DNA of 64,000 bases from assembly GCA_016718405.1 (NCBI GenBank), contig JADKDJ010000033.1, forward strand, positions 1-64,000. Reading direction: 5' to 3'. A model generated the notes under the pieces. It was not told the origin of the DNA. It made no database searches and saw only the letters and a program-made list of their open reading frames with translations. A program made the translations under genes and the position numbers. This DNA comes from Candidatus Rhodoferax odensensis (lineage in GTDB: Bacteria; Pseudomonadota; Gammaproteobacteria; Burkholderiales; Burkholderiaceae_C). Shown one piece after another: positions 47,203 to 56,414 of the stretch (within the stretch, counting starts at the first letter, position 1; the number at the start of each line of letters is the position of its first letter).

Positions 47203-49785
47203 TTACTTCACAGTCGCTGCGGACTCGATGTAATCGCCAATCTTGTCAAAGTTAAGGTATTGGTACACCGTGTCGCTGGCGGCCGTCAGCACACCCATGT
47301 CGGCCAGGTACTCGGCCTTGGTAGGGATACGACCTAGTTTGGAGCAAATAGCTGCCAATTCGGCGGAACCCAGGTACACATTGCTGTCCTTGCCCAAACG
47401 GTTGGGGAAGTTGCGGGTGGAGGTGGAGAACACGGTTGCGCCCTGCTTCACCTGCGCCTGGTTGCCCATGCACAGACTGCATCCGGGCATTTCCATGCGC
47501 GCACCGGCACCGCCGAGCACGCCGTAGTGGCCTTCGTCGCTCAACTGCTTGGCGTCCATCTTGGTGGGAGGCGCAATCCACAGCTTGACCGGGATATCGC
47601 GCTTACCTTCCATCAGCTTGGATGCAGCACGGAAGTGGCCGATGTTGGTCATGCAGCTACCAATAAACACTTCGTCGATCTTGGTACCAGCAACCTCGGC
47701 CAATGTCTTTACATCGTCCGGATCGTTCGGGCAAGCCAAGATAGGCTCGTGAATGTCGGCCAGGTCGATCTCGATCACGGCAGCGTAGTCGGCGTCCGCA
47801 TCGCCCTTGAGCAACTGCGGATTTTTCAGCCAGGCTTCCTGCGCAGCAATGCGGCGGGCCAGGGTGCGGGCGTCGGCATAGCCATTGGCAATCATCCACT
47901 TCATCATGGTGATGTTGCTGTTGATGTACTCAACAATCGGTTCTTTGTTCAGGTGTACCGTGCAACCGGCCGCGGAGCGCTCGGCCGACGCGTCTGACAG
48001 CTCAAACGCCTGCTCAACCTTCAAATCAGGTAAACCTTCGATTTCGAGGATGCGGCCGGAGAAGATGTTCTTCTTGCCCTTCTTCTCAACCGTCAGCAGG
48101 CCAGCCTTGATGGCGTACAGCGGAATGGCGTTCACCAGGTCACGCAGGGTGATGCCGTTTTGCATCTTGCCCTTGAAGCGCACCAGCACCGACTCCGGCA
48201 TGTCCAGCGGCATCACGCCGGTTGCAGCGGCAAAAGCCACCAGGCCAGAACCGGCAGGGAAGCTGATGCCAATGGGGAAACGCGTGTGGCTATCACCGCC
48301 GGTGCCAACGGTGTCGGGCAAGAGCAGGCGGTTGAGCCAGGAGTGGATCACGCCGTCACCGGGACGCAAGGCAACACCGCCACGAGTGCTGATGAAGTCA
48401 GGCAGCTCGTGGTGCATCTTCACGTCCACGGGTTTGGGGTAAGCCGCCGTGTGGCAGAACGATTGCATCACCAGATCGGCGCTGAAACCCAGGCACGCCA
48501 GGTCTTTCAGCTCGTCGCGGGTCATGGGGCCGGTGGTGTCTTGCGAGCCGACCGAAGTCATCCTGGGTTCGCAGTAAGTACCGGGGCGCACGCCCTGCCC
48601 TTCGGGCAAACCACAGGCACGGCCCACCATCTTCTGTGCCAAGCTGAAACCCTTCTTGGTGTCAGCAGGGTTCTGCGGCAGGCGGAACAGCGTGGATGGC
48701 TTCAAGCCCAGGGCTTCGCGCGCCTTGGCGGTCAGGCCACGGCCGATGATCAGCGGAATACGGCCACCGGCGCGCACTTCGTCAAACAACACGTCGCTCT
48801 TGACCTGGAAGGACGCAATCTCCTTGCCATCTTTGAAGGCCTTGCCGTCGTAGGGACGCAGCTCGACCACGTCGCCCATGTTCATCTGGTTCACATCCAG
48901 TTCGATGGGCAGAGCGCCGGCATCTTCCATGGTGTTGTAGAAGATCGGGGCAATTTTGGTACCCAGGCAGACGCCACCGAAACGCTTGTTCGGCACAAAG
49001 GGAATGTCTTCACCGGTGAACCACAGCACGGAATTGGTGGCGGACTTGCGGGAAGAGCCAGTACCGACCACGTCACCCACATAGGCCACCAGGTTGCCAC
49101 GGGCACGCAGGTCTTCGATGAACTTGACTGGGCCACGCTTGCCGTCTTCTTCCGGCGTGATGCCGTCGCGCTTGTTCTTCAGCATGGCCAAGGCGTGCAA
49201 CGGGATGTCGGGTCGGCTCCAGGCGTCGGGCGCGGGCGACAGGTCGTCGGTGTTGGTCTCACCGGTCACCTTGAGGATGGTGACGGTAATGGACTTTGGC
49301 ACTTCGGGGCGGCTGGTGAACCACTCCGCATCAGCCCAGCTTTGCAGCACGGCTTTGGCGTGTGCGTTGCCCTTGTCTGCCTTGTCCTTGACGTCATGGA
49401 ACTGGTCGAACATCAGCAGGGTTTTCTTCAGGCCCTCTGCGGCTTCCTTGGCCACGGCCGCGTCGTCCAGCAAATCCACCAGCGGGCTGATGTTGTAACC
49501 ACCCAGCATGGTGCCCAGCAGTTCGGTGGCTCGGGCGCGGCTGATCAGGGCACATTTCTCGGTACCGTGAGCCACTGCCGCCAGATAGCTGGCCTTGACC
49601 TTCGCCGCGTCGTCGACGCCAGCGGGCACGCGGTGCGTAATCAGCTCGACCAGGACAGTCTCCTCACCTTTGGGCGGATTTTTCAGCAGATCAATGAGCT
49701 CTGCGGTCTGCTGGGCCGACAAAGGCAGTGGGGGAATGCCCAACGCGGCTCGTTCAGCCACATGGGCACGGTAGGCTTGCAACAT
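47203..49785 (-). CDS. acnB: Aconitate hydratase B (bifunctional with 2-methylisocitrate)
   Basis: It isomerises citrate to isocitrate in the TCA cycle; AcnB enzymes also act in the methylcitrate cycle. The 860-residue protein starts at ATG 49785 with GAAGGAG upstream. The N-terminal HEAT-like and swivel domains (about 1-370; TGETNTDDLSPAPDAWSRPDIPLHA, GTGSSRKSATNS) precede the catalytic domains, the order specific to AcnB. The [4Fe-4S] cysteines are seen in IGSCMTNIGHF and in CSLCMGNQ. It is the last gene of the mdh-CitE-like-unknown-acnB array and ends with a strong terminator. Confidence 0.97.
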   Translation of the reverse strand: MLQAYRAHVAERAALGIPPLPLSAQQTAELIDLLKNPPKGEETVLVELITHRVPAGVDDAAKVKASYLAAVAHGTEKCALISRARATELLGTMLGGYNISPLVDLLDDAAVAKEAAEGLKKTLLMFDQFHDVKDKADKGNAHAKAVLQSWADAEWFTSRPEVPKSITVTILKVTGETNTDDLSPAPDAWSRPDIPLHALAMLKNKRDGITPEEDGKRGPVKFIEDLRARGNLVAYVGDVVGTGSSRKSATNSVLWFTGEDIPFVPNKRFGGVCLGTKIAPIFYNTMEDAGALPIELDVNQMNMGDVVELRPYDGKAFKDGKEIASFQVKSDVLFDEVRAGGRIPLIIGRGLTAKAREALGLKPSTLFRLPQNPADTKKGFSLAQKMVGRACGLPEGQGVRPGTYCEPRMTSVGSQDTTGPMTRDELKDLACLGFSADLVMQSFCHTAAYPKPVDVKMHHELPDFISTRGGVALRPGDGVIHSWLNRLLLPDTVGTGGDSHTRFPIGISFPAGSGLVAFAAATGVMPLDMPESVLVRFKGKMQNGITLRDLVNAIPLYAIKAGLLTVEKKGKKNIFSGRILEIEGLPDLKVEQAFELSDASAERSAAGCTVHLNKEPIVEYINSNITMMKWMIANGYADARTLARRIAAQEAWLKNPQLLKGDADADYAAVIEIDLADIHEPILACPNDPDDVKTLAEVAGTKIDEVFIGSCMTNIGHFRAASKLMEGKRDIPVKLWIAPPTKMDAKQLSDEGHYGVLGGAGARMEMPGCSLCMGNQAQVKQGATVFSTSTRNFPNRLGKDSNVYLGSAELAAICSKLGRIPTKAEYLADMGVLTAASDTVYQYLNFDKIGDYIESAATVK

Positions 49786-49848
49786 GATTGACTCCTTCAT
49801 TTCAAAATCGAGTGTCGCCGCCGGGATCACGACGGCGACAGAAAACGC

Positions 49849-50388
49849 TTACTTTGTGCTTGGTTCGGTGCTTGGCGTTGCAACGGGCGTGGCAGCAGGC
49901 GCGTCGAGAACACTGGGCGCCGTACTGCGGCTCAAGGACTCGGCCACGATTGCCTGCTCGGGGCTGACGCAGGCGTCCGCCAGCCGCTGCCCCAGTTTCT
50001 GATTCATCAACATGGACTTGTTGGCCAGTTGCAGCCAGACAGCGCCCGCCTTGCGATCCTCCAACCGAATTGCGCCGGTTGTGGTTTCCACTGGGAACAT
50101 GCGGAATTTCAGGGAGCGCACCGAGACATCAAAGTACCCGGGTGCACGAGGGTCGGCAACCAGCGTCACGAAAGCGCCTTGCTCACACGGCAGCCGCCCC
50201 ACCTGAACTCGCTGCGCGATCTCAAGCTCACCTGGTGAGAGGGCCGCCTCGGCAGCCCGCACACCAGCAGCCATCTGATTGGCTTTCGACTTCAGCTCCT
50301 GCCGACTGGCCGAGGGTTTGGCAGGCGTCTGCGCCCAGGCCACCTGAGCCACCAGCAACATCAAACCAACAAGACGCTGAATTTTCAT
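49849..50388 (-). CDS. Exported protein of unknown function between acnB and the CitE-like gene
   Basis: A 179-residue protein with a signal peptide (MKIQRLVGLMLLVAQVAWAQ). I do not recognise the family. The mature protein is charged at first (KPSASRQELKSKANQMAAGVRAAEAAL), then has a compact segment with LPCEQGAFVTLVADPRAPGYFDVSVRSLKFRMFPV and VWLQLANKSMLMNQKLGQRLADACV, and ends with a Pro/Thr/Ser-rich tail. Two cysteines (about 68 and 140) could form a disulfide. Its ATG overlaps the stop of the CitE-like gene (ATGA), so translation is coupled, and acnB follows 63 bp later. A link with central carbon metabolism is positional only. Confidence 0.75.
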   Translation of the reverse strand: MKIQRLVGLMLLVAQVAWAQTPAKPSASRQELKSKANQMAAGVRAAEAALSPGELEIAQRVQVGRLPCEQGAFVTLVADPRAPGYFDVSVRSLKFRMFPVETTTGAIRLEDRKAGAVWLQLANKSMLMNQKLGQRLADACVSPEQAIVAESLSRSTAPSVLDAPAATPVATPSTEPSTK

Positions 50389-51455
50389 AGTGCCTCTCCG
50401 AGACTGGGTTGCGACTGCGTAAAGAACTGTTCGACGCTGCCCGGCAGTTTGCACCCGGTTTGGTAAGCGCGCTCGAGCAGTTGCCAATAGTAGCGATAGC
50501 TGGCGCGGTCGTGCAATTGCCCATCCAGCGAAACCGGAGCCCACTTCTGCCTTGCCCCAGCGTCGACCACACGCGCGGCAAGTTCGACTTCGTGTTGAGA
50601 CGGCGCCAACGCAGTGACGATGGCGCGAATTTGTGCCGGATGAATGCTCCACATCCGCGTGTACCCCATCCGCCTGGCCAACAACGCCGCGGCGTCAATG
50701 GCCAGCGGATCCGCCAACTCGGTAACCACACAGTGCGAAGGCACCTTTCCGTGAGCATGGCAGGCCGCGGCGATCTCCAGCTTTGCGCGCGTCACGAGCG
50801 GGTGGTGAAACTGATCCAAGGTGGCCTCACCGTGCATGGGATCAAATCGCATCGCACCGGCGGAAATTGCACCACCATGCGAGGAAACGAAATCCATCAA
50901 CCCAAAACTGAGCGACTCAATCCTGGGATGCGCGGCGATATCGAAGGCTCGGTGAACTGCCGCTGACGACTCGATCAACGCATGCAAGGGAATCGGCGAG
51001 GCTGCGGGCTTCGGCCCATGCGCCTGGTCCATGATCCATGCCGCACGCACGACATCGGCGACGGTCTCGACCTTGGGAAGCATCACATGGCACAGGGCCG
51101 CGCCTGCGCGGCCCAAGAGAACCTCAATGTCCTGCTCAAAGGCGCGATGATCCACTGGGTGCACACGAACCGCAATACGCGCGGGCTTTGAAGGGTTTCG
51201 GCGCAGGCTGGCAGCATGTGCCTCGCGGGCAAGGTCGGCGACCATCAGAGCGTGGTCAAGCTCGCCCCCGACGGGTGCGCCGTCCTCGCAGTCCAGCGTC
51301 ACGTCGAACACACATGCGCCAAACTCTTCCGTCATTTCGGCCTGCAGAGACAGGCTCTTTCGCATCCGTGCCTCGACGCCACTGTAGTGGTCGCAGACCG
51401 GCAAACAAGTCGCCCCTGCCTGAGCACCAAGCAGGACATCGCGCGGATGGGTCAT
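50385..51455 (-). CDS. HpcH/HpaI aldolase / CitE-like lyase
   Basis: A 356-residue TIM-barrel protein of the family that includes citrate lyase beta subunit, malyl-CoA lyase and citramalyl-CoA lyases. ATG at 51455 begins MTHPRDVLLGAQAG. Visible features: FDVTLDCEDGAPVGGE (metal-binding acidic residues), IAVRVHPVDH (substrate Arg), VMLPKVETVADV, LHALIESSAAVHRAFDIA (metal Glu), SFGLMDFVSSHGG and MWSIHPAQIRAI. No citrate lyase alpha or gamma subunits are present, so it is not citrate lyase. Location beside malate dehydrogenase fits a malyl-CoA-type reaction, but this is inference. Confidence 0.85.
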   Translation of the reverse strand: MTHPRDVLLGAQAGATCLPVCDHYSGVEARMRKSLSLQAEMTEEFGACVFDVTLDCEDGAPVGGELDHALMVADLAREAHAASLRRNPSKPARIAVRVHPVDHRAFEQDIEVLLGRAGAALCHVMLPKVETVADVVRAAWIMDQAHGPKPAASPIPLHALIESSAAVHRAFDIAAHPRIESLSFGLMDFVSSHGGAISAGAMRFDPMHGEATLDQFHHPLVTRAKLEIAAACHAHGKVPSHCVVTELADPLAIDAAALLARRMGYTRMWSIHPAQIRAIVTALAPSQHEVELAARVVDAGARQKWAPVSLDGQLHDRASYRYYWQLLERAYQTGCKLPGSVEQFFTQSQPSLGEAL

Positions 51456-51547
51456 CAGCAACTCTACCGTCCACGGGCGCGCGACAGTGCACGCCCGTGG
51501 AAGTTGGCACACCGAATGGACGAAGCCGTGTTCATGACTTCAGTTGG

Positions 51548-52534
51548 TCACACCAAATGGGCAACACCAGCTTGCTCGTCCTGCAATTCCTTGAGTGTCT
51601 TGTCGATGCAGGTCTGACTGAACGCGTCGATGGTCAAGCCGTCGACCGGCGTGTACTCACCGCCCGCGCAGGTGACTGCGAAACCGAACATGGTGTCTTT
51701 GGGAATTCCATACTGACCGTCCGACGGGATACCCATGGTGACCCACTTGCCATTCGTGCCCAATGCCCAATCGCGCATGTGATCGATAGCGGCGTTGGCG
51801 GCGGAGGCGGCCGACGACACGCCGCGCGCGGCAATAATCGCGGCGCCGCGCTTGCCAACCGTAGGCAGAAATGTGTTGGCGTTCCAGTCCTGATCGTTGA
51901 TCATGTCCTTGACACTGGCGCCGTTGATGGTGGCAAACCGGTAGTCAGCATACATGGTTGGCGAATGGTTGCCCCATACCACCAATCTCTCGATGTCCGC
52001 CACAGCCTTGCCGGTTTTGGCGGCGATTTGGCTCAAGGCGCGGTTGTGGTCCAAGCGCAGCATGGCGGTGAAGTTTTTGCGTGGCAGATCCGGCGCGCTC
52101 TTCATGGCAATGTAAGCATTGGTGTTGGCGGGGTTACCGACCACCAGCACTTTGACGTTGCGGCTCGCCACCGCGTTGAGGGCTTTGCCCTGTGCCGTGA
52201 AGATCTCGGCATTGACCGCCAGCAACTCGGCGCGCTCCATGCCAGGGCCACGCGGGCGTGAACCAATCAGTAAAGCGTAATCAACATCCTTGAACGCAGT
52301 CATCGGATCGCCATGCGCCTCCATACCAACCAGCAAGGGGAAGGCGCAGTCCTGCAACTCCATCATCACACCCTGCAGCGCCTGCTGAGGCTTTTCCATC
52401 GGAACCTCCAGCAACTGAAGGATCACGGGCTGATCCTTGCCCAGCATTTCGCCGGAAGCGATGCGAAACAGAATCGCGTAACCAATTTGACCTGCTGCGC
52501 CAGTGACGGCAACTCGGACGGGCTTTTTGCTCAT
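51548..52534 (-). CDS. mdh: Malate dehydrogenase
   Basis: It oxidises malate to oxaloacetate with NAD. The 328-residue protein is of the cytosolic-type MDH group found in proteobacteria: VAVTGAAGQIGYAILFRIASGEMLG (Rossmann), LQLLEVPMEKPQQAL with the NAD-ribose Glu, GSRPRGPGMERAELL (substrate Args), VGNPANTNAYIAM and the catalytic His in VWGNHSPTMYADY. It is first in a minus-strand array with the CitE-like gene (92 bp gap), an unknown gene and acnB, and is divergent from the GntR gene. Confidence 0.97.
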   Translation of the reverse strand: MSKKPVRVAVTGAAGQIGYAILFRIASGEMLGKDQPVILQLLEVPMEKPQQALQGVMMELQDCAFPLLVGMEAHGDPMTAFKDVDYALLIGSRPRGPGMERAELLAVNAEIFTAQGKALNAVASRNVKVLVVGNPANTNAYIAMKSAPDLPRKNFTAMLRLDHNRALSQIAAKTGKAVADIERLVVWGNHSPTMYADYRFATINGASVKDMINDQDWNANTFLPTVGKRGAAIIAARGVSSAASAANAAIDHMRDWALGTNGKWVTMGIPSDGQYGIPKDTMFGFAVTCAGGEYTPVDGLTIDAFSQTCIDKTLKELQDEQAGVAHLV

Positions 52535-52648
52535 GGTGGAAGCTCCAGAAAGTGGGTTGAAACGTATTTTGAAAGTCCGTCAGTGGCGACTTTGGCCGCG
52601 ACTCGCTAAGACGATCAAGTTTACTCTGGAAAACCCTGAGTCGTCAAT

Positions 52649-52676
52649 TTGTCTTATGTCTTATATAAGATATGAT
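52649..52676 (+). promoter_or_regulatory. Promoter and palindromic operator for the GntR gene
   Basis: TTGTCT (52649-52654) and TATGAT (52671-52676), 16 bp apart, form a reasonable sigma-70 promoter for the GntR gene at 52715. Between them lies the perfect 12-bp palindrome TCTTATATAAGA (52659-52670), partly formed by a tandem GTCTTAT repeat. A GntR protein bound there would block the promoter. The site is AT-rich in GC-rich surroundings. The site is also 125 bp upstream of mdh. Confidence 0.6.
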
Positions 52677-52714
52677 TACGTTGTTCTCCCCGCCTGGACG
52701 GGAGTCGCCCAACG

Positions 52715-53518
52715 ATGCCATCCACACCCAACTCCCCCGACGACAACGCCCTTGGCAACGCTGGCGATGCGGTAGCGAGCAACGCGTCGGCAACACCAGC
52801 GTTCAGCCCGCTATACCAGCAAATCAAGGGCCTGATCATGAACAGTCTGCAGGCCAGCGAGTGGAAGCCTGGCGAGACCATTCCCAGCGAAGTGGAGCTG
52901 GCCGGGCGTTATCGCGTCAGTCAAGGCACGGTGCGAAAGGCCATTGACGAACTTGCAGCGGAAAACCTGGTGGTCCGTCGACAGGGCAAGGGAACGTTCG
53001 TCGCGACGCATGCCGAACGCCAGGTGCAGTACCGATTCCTGAAGCTGTTTCCAGATCACGGTGACGCCAGCAGCGAAGGACCGGCACAGCGGCAGATTGT
53101 CGACTGCAAACGCCTGCGCGCCTCCGCCGACGTCGCTCGCGCCTTGAACCTACGCACTGGCGACGCCGTGCTGCAGGTGCGACGAGTTCTGTCGTTCTCC
53201 AAATCCCCCACGATTCTGGAAGATCTTTGGCTTCCGGGTGGTCCATTCAAGGGCCTGACGGCAGAGCGCTTGACCGACTACCATGGGCCGATGTACGCCC
53301 TGTTCGAAACCGAGTTCGGCGTACGCATGGTTCGTGCGCAAGAGAAACTTCGCGCAGTTCTGCCCGACGAGGTCCAGTGCGCGCTGCTCAAGATCACGCC
53401 ACACACACCTTTGCTCAGTGTTGAGCGCACGGCATACACGTACAACGATACCCCGATGGAATTGCGACGCGGCCTGTACATCACCGATCAGCATTACTAT
53501 CGCAATGAGTTGAGCTAG
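52715..53518 (+). CDS. GntR/HutC-family transcriptional regulator
   Basis: A 267-residue regulator. After a 27-residue low-complexity N terminus, the winged helix starts at PLYQQIKGLIMNSLQ, with the recognition region ELAGRYRVSQGTVRKAIDELAAENLVVRRQGKGTFVA. The C-terminal UTRA ligand-binding domain follows (about 105-265; PTILEDLWLPGGPFKGL, LLSVERTAYTYNDTPMELRRGLYITDQHYY). It lies between mdh-acnB and sdhCDAB-gltA, so it may control TCA-cycle genes with an organic acid as ligand. A palindrome in its own promoter suggests autoregulation. I know of no fixed gene symbol. Confidence 0.92.
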   Translation: MPSTPNSPDDNALGNAGDAVASNASATPAFSPLYQQIKGLIMNSLQASEWKPGETIPSEVELAGRYRVSQGTVRKAIDELAAENLVVRRQGKGTFVATHAERQVQYRFLKLFPDHGDASSEGPAQRQIVDCKRLRASADVARALNLRTGDAVLQVRRVLSFSKSPTILEDLWLPGGPFKGLTAERLTDYHGPMYALFETEFGVRMVRAQEKLRAVLPDEVQCALLKITPHTPLLSVERTAYTYNDTPMELRRGLYITDQHYYRNELS

Positions 53519-53660
53519 ATCAAACTTGTGAGCATGATGCGGCACGGGGCTGGCGAAATCTCATTCTGAAACCTCAGCGTCAGCTTGCTGCGTTGCAATA
53601 GAATTTCGCCTTGGCCATATTGCAGAATTACAAAGCCGTTACACCCACGAAAGCCCATTC

Positions 53661-54119
53661 ATGACCGAGCTATCGACCTCTGTTAGGCCCAAGCGGCCCG
53701 AGTTCCGCAACCTCAATGCATTCAAGGATTTGCCAAGCTATCGATGGCCCTTGGCCTCGCTGGTGTCGGGTATGCACCGTGCAAGTGGCTTGATTTTGTT
53801 CCTGATGATGCCTTTTCTCATCTGGATGTTTGACACCTCCGTCAGCTCCGAACTGTCATTTGCGCGGTTCACCCACGTCTTCTCGGCCGGCTTCGAAATC
53901 GGGCGCAGTGTTCGGGTGCCGGGCTTGCTGGTCAAATTGGTGGCCTTGGGTCTGATTTGGGCGTACCTGCACCACTTCATGGCAGGCATGCGCCACATCC
54001 GCATGGATATTTCCCATAACGTGAGCAAAGAACAAGGCAGGAAGACCTCCGTCCTGACGCTGGTTTTTAGTCTCAGCCTGACTGCGCTGTTCGGTGCAAA
54101 GCTGTTTGGACTGATGTAG
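53661..54119 (+). CDS. sdhC: Succinate dehydrogenase cytochrome b556 subunit
   Basis: Membrane anchor subunit (152 residues) of succinate dehydrogenase, binding heme b and quinone with SdhD. The start MTELSTSVRPKRPEFRNLNAF leads into LPSYRWPLASLVSGMHRASGL, the conserved quinone-site motif (HRxSG). Three helices follow, and the heme His lies in LHHFMAGMRHIRMD. It is the first gene of sdhCDAB-sdhE-gltA. A possible promoter is TTGCAA (53594) with CATATT (53616), 16 bp apart. Confidence 0.95.
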   Translation: MTELSTSVRPKRPEFRNLNAFKDLPSYRWPLASLVSGMHRASGLILFLMMPFLIWMFDTSVSSELSFARFTHVFSAGFEIGRSVRVPGLLVKLVALGLIWAYLHHFMAGMRHIRMDISHNVSKEQGRKTSVLTLVFSLSLTALFGAKLFGLM

Positions 54120-54163
54120 TCCTTTGCAAATCGTTCTGTCGTTCACTTTTCCAGGAATCGATC

Positions 54164-54529
54164 ATGTCTGTTAACTACGGCTCCAAACGCGTGGTGGTTG
54201 GCGCGCACTATGGCTTGCGCGATTGGTTGGGCCAACGTGTCACCGGCGTCCTGATGGCGCTGTTCACCCTGATTGTGATGGCGCAGGTCATGCTGACCAA
54301 GGGCCGCATTGGCTACGAGCAATGGGCCGGCATCTTTTCGCCCCAGTGGATGAAAGTTCTGACCTTCGCCACCATCATCGCCCTGCTCTATCACGCCTGG
54401 CTGGGCATGCGCGAAATCTGGATGGATTACATCAAGCCGGTGTCGATTCGGTTGGCCTTGCAGGTGTTTGCCATCGTCTGGCTGGTCGGCTGCGCCGGCT
54501 GGGCCGTTCAAGTTCTCTGGCGCCTGTGA
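54164..54529 (+). CDS. sdhD: Succinate dehydrogenase membrane anchor subunit
   Basis: The 121-residue second membrane anchor of complex II, with three hydrophobic helices (TGVLMALFTLIVMAQVML, VLTFATIIALLYHAWLGM and ALQVFAIVWLVGCAGWAVQVLW). The conserved RVTGVLMALF region and the heme/quinone-side HAWLGMREIWMDY are intact. It lies 44 bp after sdhC and 28 bp before sdhA. Confidence 0.93.
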   Translation: MSVNYGSKRVVVGAHYGLRDWLGQRVTGVLMALFTLIVMAQVMLTKGRIGYEQWAGIFSPQWMKVLTFATIIALLYHAWLGMREIWMDYIKPVSIRLALQVFAIVWLVGCAGWAVQVLWRL

Positions 54530-54557
54530 GCGCGTCATCCACCAAGGCTGAATTTCC

Positions 54558-56348
54558 ATGACCTATTCCGCAACAAAAAGAAAATTTGACGTCGTGATCG
54601 TGGGCGCGGGCGGCTCTGGCATGCGCGCCTCACTGCAACTGTCGCGCGCTGGCCTGAATGTGGCCGTGCTGTCCAAAGTATTCCCCACGCGTTCCCACAC
54701 CGTGGCGGCGCAAGGCGGCATTGGCGCCTCGTTGGGCAACATGAACGACGACAACTGGCACTACCACTTCTACGACACCGTCAAAGGCTCGGATTGGCTG
54801 GGCGACCAGGACGCCATCGAGTTCATGTGCCGCGAAGCCCCCAAGGTCGTGTACGACCTGGAACACATGGGCATGCCGTTTGACCGCAACCCCGACGGCA
54901 CGATCTACCAGCGACCCTTCGGCGGTCACACCGCCAACTACGGCGAAAAGGCCGTGGAGCGTGCCTGCGCGGCGGCCGACCGCACGGGCCACGCGATGCT
55001 GCACACCCTGTACCAGCAAAACGTCAAGCACAAGACCAGCTTCTTCGTCGAATGGATGGCACTCGACTTGATTCGCGACGCCGAGGGCGACGTGGTGGGC
55101 GTGTCGGCGCTTGAGATGGAAACCGGCGATATCCACATTCTCGAAGCCAAGACCACATTGCTGGCCACCGGTGGCGCCGGCCGCATCTTTGCCGCCTCCA
55201 CCAACGCTTTCATCAATACCGGCGACGGTTTGGGCATGGCCGCGCGCGCAGGCATTCCCTTGCAGGACATGGAGTTCTGGCAGTTTCACCCTACCGGCGT
55301 GGCCGGTGCGGGCGTGCTGCTGACCGAGGGCTGCCGTGGCGAAGGCGCGATTTTGCTCAACAGCAATGGTGAACGTTTCATGGAGCGCTACGCCCCGACT
55401 TTGAAGGACTTGGCGCCACGCGACTTTGTTTCGCGCTCAATGGATCAGGAAATCAAGGAGGGCCGCGGTTGTGGTCCGAACAAGGACTACGTGCTGCTCA
55501 AGCTTGACCACCTGGGCGCCGACACCATCATGAAACGCCTGCCGTCGGTGTACGAGATTGGCCACAACTTCGCCAATGTCGACATCACCAAGGAACCCAT
55601 TCCGGTGGTGCCCACCATTCACTACCAGATGGGCGGCATCCCCACCAACATCCACGGCCAAGTCGTCAGCCAGGCCAACGGCGTGAACAACCAGGTGGTC
55701 AACGGCCTCTACGCGGTGGGCGAGTGTTCTTGCGTCAGCGTTCACGGCGCGAATCGGCTGGGCACCAACTCGTTGCTCGATCTGCTGGTCTTTGGCCGCG
55801 CGGCGGGCAACCATATCGTCGAATTCGCTGGCAAAACAAAGGCACACAAACCACTGCCTGCCGATGCCGCCGACCAGACCTTTGCTCGGCTGTCGAGACT
55901 GGACAACGCCAGCAGCGGCGAGTACGCGCAAGACGTTGCCAACGATTTGCGCGCGACCATGCAGCAACACGCGGGTGTATTCCGCACGCAAAAGAGCATG
56001 GATGAAGGAGTGGTCAAGGTTGCGGCATTACGCGAGCGTGTAGCGGCCATCAACCTCAAGGACAAGTCCAAGGTGTTCAACACCGCGCGCATCGAAGCGC
56101 TGGAAGTCGACAACCTGATCGAAGTGGCCCAGGCCACCATCGTCTCCGCGGCTGCACGTCACGAAAGCCGAGGTGCCCACACCGTCAACGACTACAGCGA
56201 TTCAGCCGAACACCCCAATGGTCGCAATGATGTGGACTGGCACAAGCACACGTTGTGGTACCGCGAGGGCAACCGCCTGTCTTACAAGCCGGTTCAGATG
56301 AAGCCGCTGACGGTGGACTCGGTCCCCCTCAAAGTCCGCACTTTCTAA
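54558..56348 (+). CDS. sdhA: Succinate dehydrogenase flavoprotein subunit
   Basis: The catalytic subunit oxidises succinate to fumarate with covalent FAD. The 596-residue protein has the FAD-binding motif DVVIVGAGGSGMRASLQL, the flavinylated His in TRSHTVAAQGG, the substrate-site regions EFWQFHPTGVAGAGVLLTEG and HYQMGGIPTN, and the second FAD motif GLYAVGECSCVSVHGANRLG. The C-terminal domain is complete, ending in VDSVPLKVRTF. It is intact and is the third gene of the operon. Confidence 0.98.
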   Translation: MTYSATKRKFDVVIVGAGGSGMRASLQLSRAGLNVAVLSKVFPTRSHTVAAQGGIGASLGNMNDDNWHYHFYDTVKGSDWLGDQDAIEFMCREAPKVVYDLEHMGMPFDRNPDGTIYQRPFGGHTANYGEKAVERACAAADRTGHAMLHTLYQQNVKHKTSFFVEWMALDLIRDAEGDVVGVSALEMETGDIHILEAKTTLLATGGAGRIFAASTNAFINTGDGLGMAARAGIPLQDMEFWQFHPTGVAGAGVLLTEGCRGEGAILLNSNGERFMERYAPTLKDLAPRDFVSRSMDQEIKEGRGCGPNKDYVLLKLDHLGADTIMKRLPSVYEIGHNFANVDITKEPIPVVPTIHYQMGGIPTNIHGQVVSQANGVNNQVVNGLYAVGECSCVSVHGANRLGTNSLLDLLVFGRAAGNHIVEFAGKTKAHKPLPADAADQTFARLSRLDNASSGEYAQDVANDLRATMQQHAGVFRTQKSMDEGVVKVAALRERVAAINLKDKSKVFNTARIEALEVDNLIEVAQATIVSAAARHESRGAHTVNDYSDSAEHPNGRNDVDWHKHTLWYREGNRLSYKPVQMKPLTVDSVPLKVRTF

Positions 56349-56414
56349 GCCAACAGCAACTGCGAGCTGAGGACAAAGCTAAAGGGCTGTCCCCGCAAAG
56401 TACAAGGAAACGTC

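Noticed and set aside
48160..49791. Open frame of 543 codons on the plus strand
   Set aside because: It is antisense to acnB and has no recognisable motif.
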